Of a stretch of 64,000 nt of DNA, positions 9,101-17,733 are shown one piece after another (positions within the stretch are counted from its first letter, which is position 1; every line of letters starts with the position of its first letter). This DNA comes from Streptomyces decoyicus. Its GTDB lineage: Bacteria; Actinomycetota; Actinomycetes; Streptomycetales; Streptomycetaceae. Location: positions 372,001 to 436,000 of the forward strand of contig NZ_CP082301.1 in assembly GCF_019880305.1 (NCBI RefSeq), written 5' to 3'. The notes below the pieces were generated by a model. That model searched no databases. It was not told the origin of the DNA and saw nothing but the letters and a program-made list of their open reading frames with translations. A program made the position numbers and the translations under genes.

Positions 9101-9799
9101 TCAGGTCTGTCTGAACGAGGCGAGATGGGCGAACACCACAATGTTGTCGACGTAGTCCTTGACCTTCCTGTCGTATGCGCCACCACAGGTGATCACCCGG
9201 AGCTGCGCGGTGGGAGCATCGGCGTAGACCCGGTCACTGGGGAACCTCGCCTTGTTGAAGGTCTCGACGGAGTCGACCTTGAAGGTCGCGATGACGCCGT
9301 CTTCACGGGTGATGTTGATCGTGCTGCCGGGCTTGAGCGATTCGAGTTGCAGGAACACCGCGGGTCCGGTCTTGGTGTCCACATGCCCGGCGATGATCGC
9401 CGAACCGCGCTCGCCCGGCGCCGCGCCGTCCTTGAACCAGCCGACGAGATTCTTGTCCCCCGCGGGCGGCGCATCGAGCTGTCCCGTCGGGCCGATGGTC
9501 AGCTGGGTGAAGGGCGCGTCGACGGCGATCTCCGGAATCCTCACCCGCTTCGGCGCGGAACGGGGCAGGGCCAGATCGGGGAACGCCGGGGAGGCGGAGG
9601 ACCTCGGCGTGGCGGAGGAGGCCACGGCGGAGTGGGACTGCGGCTTGGGGTCTGCCGACGTGTCCACGGAGTTGTAGACGAGCAGGGAGCCCAGCAGAAA
9701 CGCTCCCGCAGACCACAGCAGGCCGCGGCCGACGGGGCGGGACGCGGAGGCGGTCCGAGGTGGGTGCGAATTCGGCTGGGGCGACTGCTGGGCGGTCAT
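9101..9799 (-). CDS. Class F sortase
   Basis: A 232-residue membrane-anchored transpeptidase-type sortase. A single N-terminal transmembrane segment (about 26-43) is followed by a Ser/Ala/Pro linker to about 75 and the sortase beta-barrel (about 85-232). The catalytic pair is His139 in A-G-H-V-D-T and Cys205 in V-I-T-C-G-G, with Arg211 in the class-typical Y-D-R-K after the cysteine. Class F sortases of actinobacteria attach or process surface proteins, but their recognition motif is poorly defined. Downstream transcription is probably stopped by the hairpin at 8914-8945. It lies 125 bp after the Asp/His-rich protein gene on the same strand, so the two likely form an enzyme-substrate unit. 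Confidence 0.9.
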   Translation of the reverse strand: MTAQQSPQPNSHPPRTASASRPVGRGLLWSAGAFLLGSLLVYNSVDTSADPKPQSHSAVASSATPRSSASPAFPDLALPRSAPKRVRIPEIAVDAPFTQLTIGPTGQLDAPPAGDKNLVGWFKDGAAPGERGSAIIAGHVDTKTGPAVFLQLESLKPGSTINITREDGVIATFKVDSVETFNKARFPSDRVYADAPTAQLRVITCGGAYDRKVKDYVDNIVVFAHLASFRQT

Positions 9800-9924
9800 G
9801 TGAGGTGCCTTTCATGAACGGGGCGGGGAGGCGTGAGGAGCGGCGGTAATGCCGTCGCCGCGGCCACCGTCCGCGAGGAACGGTGGCCGCGACAGCACAG
9901 CGGCTCCCGCATGGGGCAGCCGGA

Positions 9925-10728
9925 TCAGGCCGCCGCAGCGCCCGAGGTGTTGCGACGACGCAGCATGTACGCACCGGCGCCGAGGCCACCGAGCATCAGC
10001 ACCGAACCGGCAGCCAGACCGCCACCGGTCGCCAGGCCGCCACCACCGGTGTGGATGCCGCCGTGAGGCTTGCGGTGCTCGCCGTAGCCACCGTGGTCAC
10101 GGTCGCCGTAGCCACCGTGGTCACGGTCGCCGTAGCCGCCGTGGTCACGGCCGTGGTCGCGGTCGCCGTACCCGCCGCGGCCGTGGTCACGGTCGCGGTC
10201 GCCGCCGCGCCCGTGCTTGTCGTGGTCGTCTCCGTAGCCGCTGCTCTGGTCCCAGTCGGCGAGCACGGTCTTGGCCATGGCGCCGCCACCGGTGTGCATA
10301 CCGCCGCTCGGCCTCCGGTCGCAGTTGTCACCCCAGTGGCCGTGGTCGCGGTCGCCGTACCCACCGTGGCCGTGGTCGCGGCCGTTGTCACGTCCGTTGT
10401 CGCGGCCGTTGTCGTGGCCGTTGCCACGGTCACGTCCGTTGTCGCGGCCGTTGTCACGGCCGTTGTCACGGCCGTACCCGCCGCGACCGTTGTCACGGCA
10501 GTTGTCACGGCGGTGGTCACCACGGCCGTTGTCACGTCCGTGGTCACGGCCGTTGTCCCGCCCGTGGTCACGGTCGCGGTCGCCGTTCCTGTCGTGGTCG
10601 TTGTTGCTGACGGAAGAAGCGCTGTCCGAGGCAATGTCCGCCGTGATCATGGCGTTCGCAGCGGGAGCGGAGATGGCAAGCACCGCCGTAATGGCGGCTG
10701 AGGCGAACAGGGTGCGAGCAGTGCGCAT
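9925..10728 (-). CDS. Exported Asp/His/Gly/Arg-rich repeat protein, likely sortase partner
   Basis: This 267-residue protein has a signal peptide (1-26, ending A-A-N-A). It is almost entirely tandem units such as D-N-G-R and G-G-Y-G-D-R-D-H (about 44-139 and 165-222). The motif G-G-[MI]-H-T-G-G-G-[AG]-[ML] appears twice, at 142-151 and 223-232. The second copy directly precedes a C-terminal hydrophobic segment (233-256) and a R-R-R-N tail, the layout of a sorting signal, but no LPXTG is present. D-R-D-x-D-type repeats could bind metal ions; that is inference. The start was chosen for the AAAGGAAC ribosome site 8 nt upstream and the good signal peptide. It is encoded just upstream of the class F sortase. 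Confidence 0.8.
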   Translation of the reverse strand: MRTARTLFASAAITAVLAISAPAANAMITADIASDSASSVSNNDHDRNGDRDRDHGRDNGRDHGRDNGRGDHRRDNCRDNGRGGYGRDNGRDNGRDNGRDRGNGHDNGRDNGRDNGRDHGHGGYGDRDHGHWGDNCDRRPSGGMHTGGGAMAKTVLADWDQSSGYGDDHDKHGRGGDRDRDHGRGGYGDRDHGRDHGGYGDRDHGGYGDRDHGGYGEHRKPHGGIHTGGGGLATGGGLAAGSVLMLGGLGAGAYMLRRRNTSGAAAA

Positions 10729-11551
10729 GGGGACATGTTCCTTTCGGCGCGACTGCGAAGGCTGACTCTTTGTCGGCTCATCGGATCGCAGTGGCGACGT
10801 GATCACCGTCAGCCGGATCGCGGCCTCGCACCACCGGAGAACGTCGCATTCGAGGGACACCATGGGCTCTTCGGGTGGCCGAAGGCGGTGGATTCACCCA
10901 TTGGATGGCGCGCGTCGTCGGCGTGTCGCGCAACGAGTGGGCTAGAGGCGCTTTCGCAGCCCTCCACGGCGGTGCAATTCAGCCTTGAACGAGCGCGACG
11001 AACGGCCCTTTCCGCGACACGCCGAGGGTGCGACAGCCCCGTGCCCATGCCAGGACGAGGGCCGGTCGGCGAGCGCATATCGAGGGGGAACTCGACGCGA
11101 TTGATGCGGGCGAAACCCACGGGCCCCTCCCTGCGCCTTGCGATGGCGGCTCTGGCGGGCTGCTGTCACTCCGTAGCGCGGGAAGTGCACGAATTGCGCC
11201 GAACTCCCGTACAGCAACGGTCCGTTCAGCGGACCACCACCCGCGCGGAACCGGTCGAAGCGGAAACGGTGGGACGCTGCTCCCCGGTAGCTCCACGCCG
11301 GAATTCTGAGAGATGCCGGCTGAGTACCGACCTCGGGGCCGGGCCACCTTCCGAGACCGCCGGCGAAATAAACCCATCGCCCCCCGGAGTTTCTCAACAG
11401 CCTTTTCCCGGCGCCTCGTTCAGCCGGACATCACGAGTGCTCCCACCCACCCGAATTGCGGAAGCCGTACGCCCGTGGGGCCGACCCCGCAGGCGGTCTC
11501 TGTTCCTCCTGAATGCATCGAGGGCCGGACCTCCCCTCGCCTGACCTCACC
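10729..11551. other. 823-bp stretch with no recognisable gene
   Basis: Long frames exist on both strands, but all have unbiased codon use, many Arg/Pro/Ser residues and no known domain. I regard them as chance openings in G+C-rich DNA. The segment next to 10729 should hold the promoter of the repeat-protein gene. I see no clear terminator or repeat. Confidence 0.45.
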
Positions 11552-12292
11552 TCAGGTGGCGCTGTCCCGGAGTGCCTCTTCGACGATTGCCTCCAGGCGC
11601 GCATGGTGCGCCCCCCGCCAGTAGACGCGCCCGCAGGCAGTGCACTGCGCGAAGACGTCATACGTGCGCTGAGTGCCGTGCTCGAGGTGCTCCCGGACCG
11701 AGTTCTTGTCGGCGTCGGCCAGCCGGCCGTTGCAGGCGGTGCACCGCGTCCACGGGGCGAGTGCGGGAGCGAAGCGGCCCAGTACGTCCCGGAGTTGGTC
11801 CTCGGGCCGGTCGCTGTAGACGAAAGCGCCCGCCCAGATCTCCCGGCGTCGCAGCAGCCCCCGGTCCCGGGAGAGCAGCACTCGTCGCTCTTTCGCCGAG
11901 AGCGCGGCCAGCGCCGCGTCGCCGGGGTCCTCGTTCGTGTACGCCGCGTCGACGCCGAGCAGCCGCAGCCTGCGGGCAAGGGTGCCGAGATGCACATCGA
12001 GCAGGAAGCGCAGGGGGGCGCCGGGGACCCGCTGCGGGCGCTCGACGGCCTGCACCTCGATGGTCTCGCCCGCCCCGGGGACATGGGCGACGGGAACCTC
12101 CGCACCGTTCACGACGACACGCCCGACCTCGGTGAGCGGAACGCCGAGCGACTCGACGACATGGCCGAGCGTCGATGCCCCGTCGGTCACCACGGGCGCA
12201 GGGGCGGTGGTGGTGTGCTCCGACGCGACGAAAAGATGCAGCTCAGGGGCGAAGCTGACATGAATCTCAGGACCGTTCACGCCGGACAGCAT
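11552..12292 (-). CDS. Mut7-C RNase-domain protein with N-terminal ubiquitin-like domain
   Basis: A 246-residue protein with two parts. Residues 1-85 resemble the Mut7-C ubiquitin/ThiS-like domain (ending V-H-V-P-G-A-G-E-T-I-E-V). Residues 92-240 form the Mut7-C PIN-type RNase domain (F-L-L-D-V-H-L-G-T-L-A-R-R-L-R at 96-110, then L-L-S-R-D-R-G-L-L). The acidic residues expected of a PIN nuclease are present (Asp99 and Asp144-type positions). Two C-T-A-C-type pairs form a C-terminal zinc ribbon. The family is predicted to act on RNA but has no established substrate. It appears to be a single-gene unit. Confidence 0.85.
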   Translation of the reverse strand: MLSGVNGPEIHVSFAPELHLFVASEHTTTAPAPVVTDGASTLGHVVESLGVPLTEVGRVVVNGAEVPVAHVPGAGETIEVQAVERPQRVPGAPLRFLLDVHLGTLARRLRLLGVDAAYTNEDPGDAALAALSAKERRVLLSRDRGLLRRREIWAGAFVYSDRPEDQLRDVLGRFAPALAPWTRCTACNGRLADADKNSVREHLEHGTQRTYDVFAQCTACGRVYWRGAHHARLEAIVEEALRDSAT

Positions 12293-12594
12293 GCCATCGT
12301 GCGGGACGGGCCGGCCAGCGCATTGTGGCCGGTCACAGAGGGAGAACCAGGCCCGGGTTGCCCCACGTCCGACCGTGCTCCGCCGGACCGGCCCCAGGGC
12401 GTGTCCGCAACGTCCCGCCTGGCAGCTCGAGTGAGGCGCGCCGCGGTCCGACCGCGGCTGTGGCGGATCTGGCTACGTACGGACCGTAGCGATCTGCGTC
12501 CCGGATTGTTCACGATGGAGCGGGCCCCGCTCCGCCGCCACCCCTAGCCTCACTGCCACCACATCACCAACATCACCAACGAGGGGCGGTACCG

Positions 12595-13884
12595 GTGAAC
12601 TGGCTCATCCACGACTACCGCGAGAACGATCTCGCCGAAGTGGTCCACCTGATCGACTCCACGGCCGAGCTCGGGCAGGAGTCCGTCTTCTCGCTCGCCG
12701 AGTGCATCAGCGCGCTGACCTCTCGGCAGCCGGCCGTGGTGGCCGTCCACCAGGGTGCGCCCATCGGGGCGGCACTCGCGTGTGTCGCAGGTGAGCGGGG
12801 CTGGGTGATGCGGATCGCGATCTCTTCGGCCTGGCGCGGCCGGGGGCTGGCGAGTGCGCTGCTGGTGGAGCTGGAGCGGCGGCTGATCGCCGCCCGGGTG
12901 AGCCGTATCGCCTATGTGCTCCCCGAGGAAGATCTTCTCGGGGAGGGACTGCTCAACGCCGGCTATACCCGGCAGCCTGCCGTGGCCTACTTCGAGAAGG
13001 TCGAGCCGCATCACGGACCGGCGGCCAGCCTCCTGGAGGACCTCGGCGGGCGGTTCCTGCCCACCGACCTGTGGGCCAAGGTGGCCGGCATGGAGGCGGA
13101 GAAGGACCTCATCGAGCGGCGTGTCGTGCTGCCGCTGGCGGAGCCGGAGCGCGCCGCCCGGCACGGGGTCAGGCCGCCGCGGGCGATCGCCCTGTTCGGT
13201 CCGCCGGGAACCGGGAAGACCACCTTCGCCCGTGGTATCGCCGCCAGGCTCGGCTGGCCGTTCGTCGAGCTCCTGCCGTCCCGGCTGGCCGACGAGGGAA
13301 ATCTGGCGGCGGCCCTGCGCAGCGCGTTCGCCCGGATCGCGGAACTGGAGCGGGTCCTCGTCTTCATCGACGAGGTCGAGGAGATCGCGCCGCTCCGTAG
13401 CGAGCCCGCGCAGCCGGGCGGGCTGCACGGCGTGACCAATGAGCTGCTCAAGCTGATACCCGGTTTCCGGGAGCGGGACGAACGGCTGCTGGTGTGCGCG
13501 ACCAACTCCATCCGCTCGCTCGACCCGGCCTTCCTGCGCCCCGGCCGGTTCGACTACTTGATCCCGATCGGTACGCCGGACACAGCGGCCCGGGCGGCCA
13601 TCTGGTCCCGGTACACGGACGGCCGGGCCGATGTGGATGTGGCAGCGCTGGTGGCGGCCAGTGACTTGTTCACCCCGGCCGACATCGAACACGCCGCTCG
13701 GGTGGCCGCCCAGACTTCCTTCGAGCGGGATCTGGAGGCGATCGGCGTCGGCGCGGGTGCGCACGGGCGGCTCGGGGCGAGCACCGAGGACTATCTCGCC
13801 GCCATCGCCCAGTGCCGGCCGACCGTCACCCCCGCGATGATCGACGAATTCGACGCCGACATCACCGCCCACGCTCGTTGCTGA
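12595..13884 (+). CDS. GNAT acetyltransferase-AAA+ ATPase fusion protein
   Basis: A 429-residue protein starting at a GTG with GAGGGGCGG upstream. Residues 1-135 form a GNAT N-acetyltransferase domain, with V-M-R-I-A-I-S followed by the acetyl-CoA loop R-G-R-G-L-A (81-86). Residues 155-400 form an FtsH/CDC48-like AAA+ module: Walker A G-P-P-G-T-G-K-T (202-209), Walker B V-F-I-D-E (256-260), sensor 1 C-A-T-N (301-304) and the arginine-finger block F-L-R-P-G-R-F-D (313-320). A helical lid follows. All ATPase residues are intact, so it should be an active ring ATPase carrying an acetyltransferase. No protease domain or partner gene is adjacent. The function is unknown; acetylation-coupled remodelling of a protein target is one possibility. 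Confidence 0.85.
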   Translation: MNWLIHDYRENDLAEVVHLIDSTAELGQESVFSLAECISALTSRQPAVVAVHQGAPIGAALACVAGERGWVMRIAISSAWRGRGLASALLVELERRLIAARVSRIAYVLPEEDLLGEGLLNAGYTRQPAVAYFEKVEPHHGPAASLLEDLGGRFLPTDLWAKVAGMEAEKDLIERRVVLPLAEPERAARHGVRPPRAIALFGPPGTGKTTFARGIAARLGWPFVELLPSRLADEGNLAAALRSAFARIAELERVLVFIDEVEEIAPLRSEPAQPGGLHGVTNELLKLIPGFRERDERLLVCATNSIRSLDPAFLRPGRFDYLIPIGTPDTAARAAIWSRYTDGRADVDVAALVAASDLFTPADIEHAARVAAQTSFERDLEAIGVGAGAHGRLGASTEDYLAAIAQCRPTVTPAMIDEFDADITAHARC

Positions 13885-14124
13885 CGCCCCTACCAGGCGC
13901 AACGCTCCTGGCGACGGCCTGCGCTGCCCCGGCCCGGCCCGGCCCGGCCTGGCCTGGCCATGGATGTCTGCCTCGACCCGGCCCCGTCCAGTGCACCGGA
14001 ATGCTCAACCGGGGAACGGAACACTCCCGGTGCACCGGAACGACCGGCCGGCCGGACGCGCCACCCACCACCGCTCGCGGCGTCAGGGGCCGCCCGGTGC
14101 CGGCCACACCCGGACACTCCCTCG

Positions 14125-14886
14125 TCAGCAGCTCAAGTTGCCGCCAGGCGTGGTCCCCAGGATCTGCACAAAGCTCTGGTAGCTGTTGATCCTGCTCTGT
14201 ACCTGGCCGGGGTTGCCGCCGTTGCACTCCAGGGAACCGTTGATGCTGCGGATGGTCTCACCGAACCCGGCGCCGCTGACCATGGCGTGGTGCGGGGTCA
14301 TGGTGCCCGGCCCGGTTTGCGTGTTCCAGTACCAAAGGGCGGTCTTCCAGGCGACGGCGGCATCCCGCTCCACCAGGTAGGGGTTGTTCAGCAGGTCGAT
14401 GCCGAGCGCATCGCCCGCCGCCTTGTAGTTGAAGTTCCAGCTGAGCTGTATCGGGCCACGGCCGTAGTAGGCGGCCTGTCCTGCCGGGCACCCGTACGGC
14501 TGGCTGGCATCGCAGTAGTGGGGGTAGTTCCCGGTGTTCTGCTCCACGACGTGGACGAGGCCACCGGTCTCGTGGCTGACGTTCGCGAGGAAGGCCGCGG
14601 CCTCCTGCCGCTTCACGGTGTCGCTCCCGGTGTTCGCGAACTCCGGATAGGCACTGAGAGCCGCGGTCAGGCCGCTGTAGGTGTAGAACGAATTCCGGTT
14701 CGGGAACATCTGGTTGAACTGGGCCTCGCTGACGACGAATCCCTCGGCGCGGGTGTCATTTCCGGCCGGGGTCACGGCGCAGCCGGAGCAGGCCGAGGTG
14801 GCGGCCGCGGGCATCGTGGGTCCGACGAGGGCCACGCTTGCGGCTATGGCGGTGGCGCCCAACAGCGCGGCAATACGCGATCTCAT
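14125..14886 (-). CDS. Secreted family 19 chitinase
   Basis: A 253-residue endochitinase of glycoside hydrolase family 19, an inverting enzyme that cleaves chitin outside the cell. A signal peptide covers about 1-29 (M-R-S-R-I-A, hydrophobic core, A-A-A-T-S). The catalytic domain starts near 45. The general acid is the Glu of S-H-E-T-G-G and the second carboxylate lies in V-V-E-Q a few residues on. The substrate-cleft signature Y-Y-G-R-G-P-I-Q-L-S-W-N-F-N-Y is complete. There is no chitin-binding domain, so this is the catalytic-only form. The start has AAGGAGTCACCGCAC upstream. Regulation: a DasR-type palindrome at 15139-15152 and three 10-bp direct repeats lie in its promoter region. Confidence 0.93.
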   Translation of the reverse strand: MRSRIAALLGATAIAASVALVGPTMPAAATSACSGCAVTPAGNDTRAEGFVVSEAQFNQMFPNRNSFYTYSGLTAALSAYPEFANTGSDTVKRQEAAAFLANVSHETGGLVHVVEQNTGNYPHYCDASQPYGCPAGQAAYYGRGPIQLSWNFNYKAAGDALGIDLLNNPYLVERDAAVAWKTALWYWNTQTGPGTMTPHHAMVSGAGFGETIRSINGSLECNGGNPGQVQSRINSYQSFVQILGTTPGGNLSC

Positions 14887-14986
14887 GTGCGGTGACTCCT
14901 TCGCGCGGCACGCCTCCGACAGGAGCGGCCACTGCATGTGGGGGGAAGTGCCGACTGAGCTAATCGCCTTACTGGGCTCGCGAGTT

Positions 14987-15016
14987 GACGTGCGTCGACG
15001 TGCGTCAACGTGCGTC
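14987..15016. promoter_or_regulatory. Three 10-bp direct repeats upstream of the chitinase gene
   Basis: GACGTGCGTC, GACGTGCGTC and AACGTGCGTC follow each other with no gap at 14987-14996, 14997-15006 and 15007-15016, about 100-130 bp before the chitinase start. A 10-bp period puts every copy on the same helix face, as in cooperative activator or repressor sites. Streptomyces chitinase promoters are known for direct repeats, though this sequence is not the classical one. Confidence 0.5.
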
Positions 15017-15138
15017 GGCAACGAATCAATCCCTTCCCCGCGGTACGAGCGGCGTGGGAGCACGGATCGACCAAGCGGCACATTCATGGACAGGTACGGG
15101 CACGACTCAGCTGCGACGGACTGAGACCGTAACGAGCT

Positions 15139-15152
15139 GCGGTCTAGACCAA
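15139..15152. promoter_or_regulatory. DasR-type operator (dre-like palindrome)
   Basis: The sequence GCGGTCTAGACCAA contains the perfect palindrome GGTCTAGACC (15141-15150). It matches 11 of the 12 central bases of the DasR responsive element TGGTCTAGACCA. DasR is the GntR-family N-acetylglucosamine regulator that represses chitinase genes in Streptomyces. The site is 253 bp upstream of the chitinase start and 234 bp upstream of the divergent racemase. Confidence 0.7.
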
Positions 15153-15192
15153 CGTCAGGTTATGGGCAGCGCGTTGAACATGTCCATACCAA

Positions 15193-15243
15193 TGCACCGC
15201 CCCAGTGCACCGCCCCAGTGCACCGCCCCAGCGCACCGCCCCA
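15193..15243. repeat. Four 13-bp tandem repeats upstream of the racemase gene
   Basis: TGCACCGCCCCAG occurs at 15193-15205, 15206-15218 and 15219-15231. A fourth, slightly changed copy (CGCACCGCCCCA) follows. It lies between the dre-like site and the racemase start. Confidence 0.85.
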
Positions 15244-15383
15244 TTCCCCCTCCCCGGAGAGGCATGACATCCCCCGCGGAGCGGTCGTCGTCAAGCCACC
15301 GCGAGAGACCGGGACGACGGCGAGTCCGGCCACGACCCCGGAGTGCTGACGCAACGGCCCGCGTCCTGTGCGAAGGTGGCCCG

Positions 15384-16082
15384 ATGAAAACGATCGGGTT
15401 GCTCGGAGGCATGAGCTGGGAGTCCACGGCGGAGTACTACCGGCTGCTGAACCAGTTGACGCGCGAGCGGCTGGGCGGCCTGCACCCCTCGAAGTGTGTG
15501 CTCTACTCCGTGGACTTCGCAGAGATCGAACGCCTCCAGGTCGAAGGACGCTGGGAACAGGCCGCCCAGGTGCTCGCCGAAGCCGCCAGGGCGCTGGAAT
15601 CGGCCGGCGCGGACATGCTGTTGCTCTGCACCAACACCATGCACAAGGTCGCCGATGAGATATCCGCCGCCGTGACCGTCCCGTTGGTGCATCTCGCCGA
15701 CACCACAGCGGACGCCGTACGCTCCAGCGGCCTGCGTCGCGTCGGATTGCTGGGCACCGCCTTCACCATGGAGCAGGACTTCTACCGCGGGCGACTCGAA
15801 AGCCACGGTCTGGACGTCCTCGTCCCGGACGCCGCGGGGCGGGGAACCGTCCACCGCGTGATCTACGAGGAGCTGTGCCAGGGCATCGTCCACGAGACAT
15901 CCCGGCAGGCATACATGGCCGTCATCAGTGATCTCGTCACCGCCGGAGCCGAGGGCATCGTACTGGGCTGCACCGAGATCGAGCTGCTCATCGAGCCGGA
16001 GCACAGCCCGGTCCCGGTCTTCCCCACCACCCGGCTGCACGCCGAAGCAGCCGTCACACGCGCACTCGCCGACGCCCCGTAA
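15384..16082 (+). CDS. Aspartate/glutamate racemase family protein
   Basis: A 232-residue PLP-independent racemase of the Asp/Glu/hydantoin racemase superfamily, interconverting L- and D-amino acids by a two-cysteine mechanism in the cytoplasm. The N-terminus M-K-T-I-G-L-L-G-G-M-S-W-E-S-T is the family hallmark. The first catalytic cysteine is in L-L-C-T-N-T-M-H-K (about 82) and the second in V-L-G-C-T-E-I-E-L (about 196). Both are present, so it should be active; the motif set fits RacD-type aspartate racemases. The start at 15384 is preceded by GAAGGTGG. The longer in-frame opening upstream lacks coding character. Confidence 0.88.
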   Translation: MKTIGLLGGMSWESTAEYYRLLNQLTRERLGGLHPSKCVLYSVDFAEIERLQVEGRWEQAAQVLAEAARALESAGADMLLLCTNTMHKVADEISAAVTVPLVHLADTTADAVRSSGLRRVGLLGTAFTMEQDFYRGRLESHGLDVLVPDAAGRGTVHRVIYEELCQGIVHETSRQAYMAVISDLVTAGAEGIVLGCTEIELLIEPEHSPVPVFPTTRLHAEAAVTRALADAP

Positions 16083-16097
16083 CCCGTAAACCCGTAA

Positions 16098-16137
16098 CCC
16101 GTAACCCGCAATGCCATCGCGCATCACGGGTTACGGG
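16098..16137. terminator. Bidirectional terminator between convergent genes
   Basis: CCCGTAACCCG (16098-16108) pairs exactly with CGGGTTACGGG (16127-16137), 11 bp, between the racemase stop (16082) and the GNAT stop (16150). The left arm is part of a small run of CCCGTAA repeats beginning at 16083. Confidence 0.75.
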
Positions 16138-16149
16138 CCCCGCGAGCCG

Positions 16150-17001
16150 CTACTCGACGGGCTCCGCGATCAGTGCGGTGGCCACGGAGCGGAAGCCGAG
16201 CCGGGCGTAGATCCGTGCGACATCGTCGTCGCCCGCGGACAGGAAGAGCGTCTCGACACCTCGCGATCGTGCGTCCGCCACCAGCGCCGCGGTGACGGCG
16301 AGCCCGAGACCACGGCGGCGCGCGGTCGGCAGCGTTCCCACTCCGACGATCTCGCTGACCTTCCCGACCGGCTGGTGCTGACCGGCGCACAGCGCGGTGC
16401 CGTCCTCCACCGCGGCGGCGACACACGTCAGACCGGCCCGAATACGTGCGGCCGAGCGTTCCACCGACCCGTCACCGGCGCTGTTCCGCACCGCCTCGTC
16501 CAATTCCGCCACCCCTGCCACACCCACACCGGTCCCAGGGTCGGCGAAGGCCAGGTGAGGGACGGTCAGCGCGGCGGGCAGCACAGGGTCGTCCGGCCCG
16601 ACGGTCCGCAGCACCACACCGTCGGCCACCTCGGGCACCTCGGGGGTCGGGGCGTCCGGGCCCAGCACCATCAAGGGATGCGCGTGCACCGCAAGCCCCG
16701 TCTGCTCGACCGCGGCCTTCAGCGTGGGCGCGGTCTCGGCAACCCACTCGAAACTCTCCGGGAGACCCAACTCCCGCTGCCGAGCGCGCACTCGGGCCAC
16801 CTCGTCAGCACTCACCGCTCCTTCCCGCCCCAGGGTCGGGCGTGCGTAGAAGGGCCACCCCTGCCCCTCCCGGACGAACAGCGTCAACGCCCCGAAGTCC
16901 TCGGCCTGGGCGCCGGAGCGGGGGGCAGCGTCGTAGTACGCCTCGAGCTGGTCCAGCAATTCACGACGATCATCAAGATCTACAGAAGTCACACCGCGCA
17001 T
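16150..17001 (-). CDS. GNAT family N-acetyltransferase
   Basis: A 283-residue protein whose C-terminal 130 residues form a GNAT fold. The motif [17 protein letters not shown] supplies the acetyl-CoA pyrophosphate loop (R-R-R-G-L-G), and Y-A-R-L-G-F-R-S-V is the terminal strand. The N-terminal half (about 1-130) is divergent and may be a degenerate second GNAT copy. The start M-R-G-V-T-S-V-D-L was preferred; a methionine 11 codons upstream is also possible. The acceptor substrate is unknown. Confidence 0.8.
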   Translation of the reverse strand: MRGVTSVDLDDRRELLDQLEAYYDAAPRSGAQAEDFGALTLFVREGQGWPFYARPTLGREGAVSADEVARVRARQRELGLPESFEWVAETAPTLKAAVEQTGLAVHAHPLMVLGPDAPTPEVPEVADGVVLRTVGPDDPVLPAALTVPHLAFADPGTGVGVAGVAELDEAVRNSAGDGSVERSAARIRAGLTCVAAAVEDGTALCAGQHQPVGKVSEIVGVGTLPTARRRGLGLAVTAALVADARSRGVETLFLSAGDDDVARIYARLGFRSVATALIAEPVE

Positions 17002-17264
17002 CCAAGCAGCCGGCCGCGAACCGCTGCCACACATTAATCCCCCACTACCGGCAGCGACGTCCCGCCCCGCATGACGCCCGGCAACGAGCGGTTCCTGGAC
17101 GGAGCGCTGATCAACTGCCGTGCCGACCAGCCTCGCGCGAACGAACCGTAAGGTGGAGCCTCTAGGATCGCCCGGGTTGAGCGCAATGCGACCGCCAACT
17201 CCCCCATCGTCACGGATTCTTGGGTCATGCCGAGGTTTGAACTCGCGGCAGGTACGCTGACGTG

Positions 17265-17549
17265 GTGTCGCGTACCGAGTTAGAACGACTGGCCAGGATC
17301 CGGATGCAGGTCACCGGTGAGACGCTCGAACGCGCCATGGCCGCCCTCGAAGGCCGGACCACCACCTCCGGGTCGCAATCCGAGCCCCACACCGACCCCG
17401 ATCCTGGTCCCGCGTCGGACGAGAACGGTGAGGCCAACGCGGCCGACGTGGACAGCGCACACGGCGAGAGCAATGCGGGCGGCGAGAACGCCACCACGCC
17501 CGACGGTCGACGGACACCCAAAAGGCGAAATCATCTGCGCGGGCTCTGA
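17265..17549 (+). CDS. Small acidic hypothetical protein
   Basis: About 94 residues (V-S-R-T-E-L-E-R-L-A-R start). A short helical N-terminus to about 30 is followed by an Asp/Glu/Ser/Asn/Pro-rich, probably disordered region and a basic tail P-K-R-R. Codon use fits the neighbours. TACGCT at 17253-17258 lies 6 nt before the GTG at 17265, so the mRNA may be leaderless; an alternative GTG sits at 17262. I do not recognise the family. Confidence 0.6.
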   Translation: MSRTELERLARIRMQVTGETLERAMAALEGRTTTSGSQSEPHTDPDPGPASDENGEANAADVDSAHGESNAGGENATTPDGRRTPKRRNHLRGL

Positions 17550-17733
17550 TAACCGTGCAGGCGTGGGGCGACGGAGTGGCACCTGACGGGCGGATCCAGC
17601 TACCCGCCTGTGCTGATCGAGATAGCTGATCAGTGATTCCCACCCCCGGAAATACACACAGCGCAAACAAGCGCATACACAACGTGAGGGCAATTGCCCG
17701 TGCAACGCTGCCGGACGAGACGCCGGAATTCCC

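Noticed and set aside
10080..10590. Direct repeats suggestive of a CRISPR array
   Set aside because: The repeats are in-frame codons for D-N-G-R and G-Y-G-D-R-D-H units in a surface protein; there are no spacers and no cas genes.
10735..11544. 269-codon plus-strand frame after the repeat-protein gene
   Set aside because: Codon use is unbiased, it has no recognisable domain, and it starts inside the leader of the minus-strand gene.
16083..16137. CCCGTAA repeats as a telomere-like sequence
   Set aside because: Streptomyces telomeres are palindromic, not short repeats. The block is explained as the left arm of a terminator plus a few unit duplications.
17034..17228. 64-codon minus-strand frame upstream of the GNAT gene
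   Set aside because: It could be a small gene, but it has no domain, and the region more likely holds promoters for the GNAT gene and the gene at 17265.
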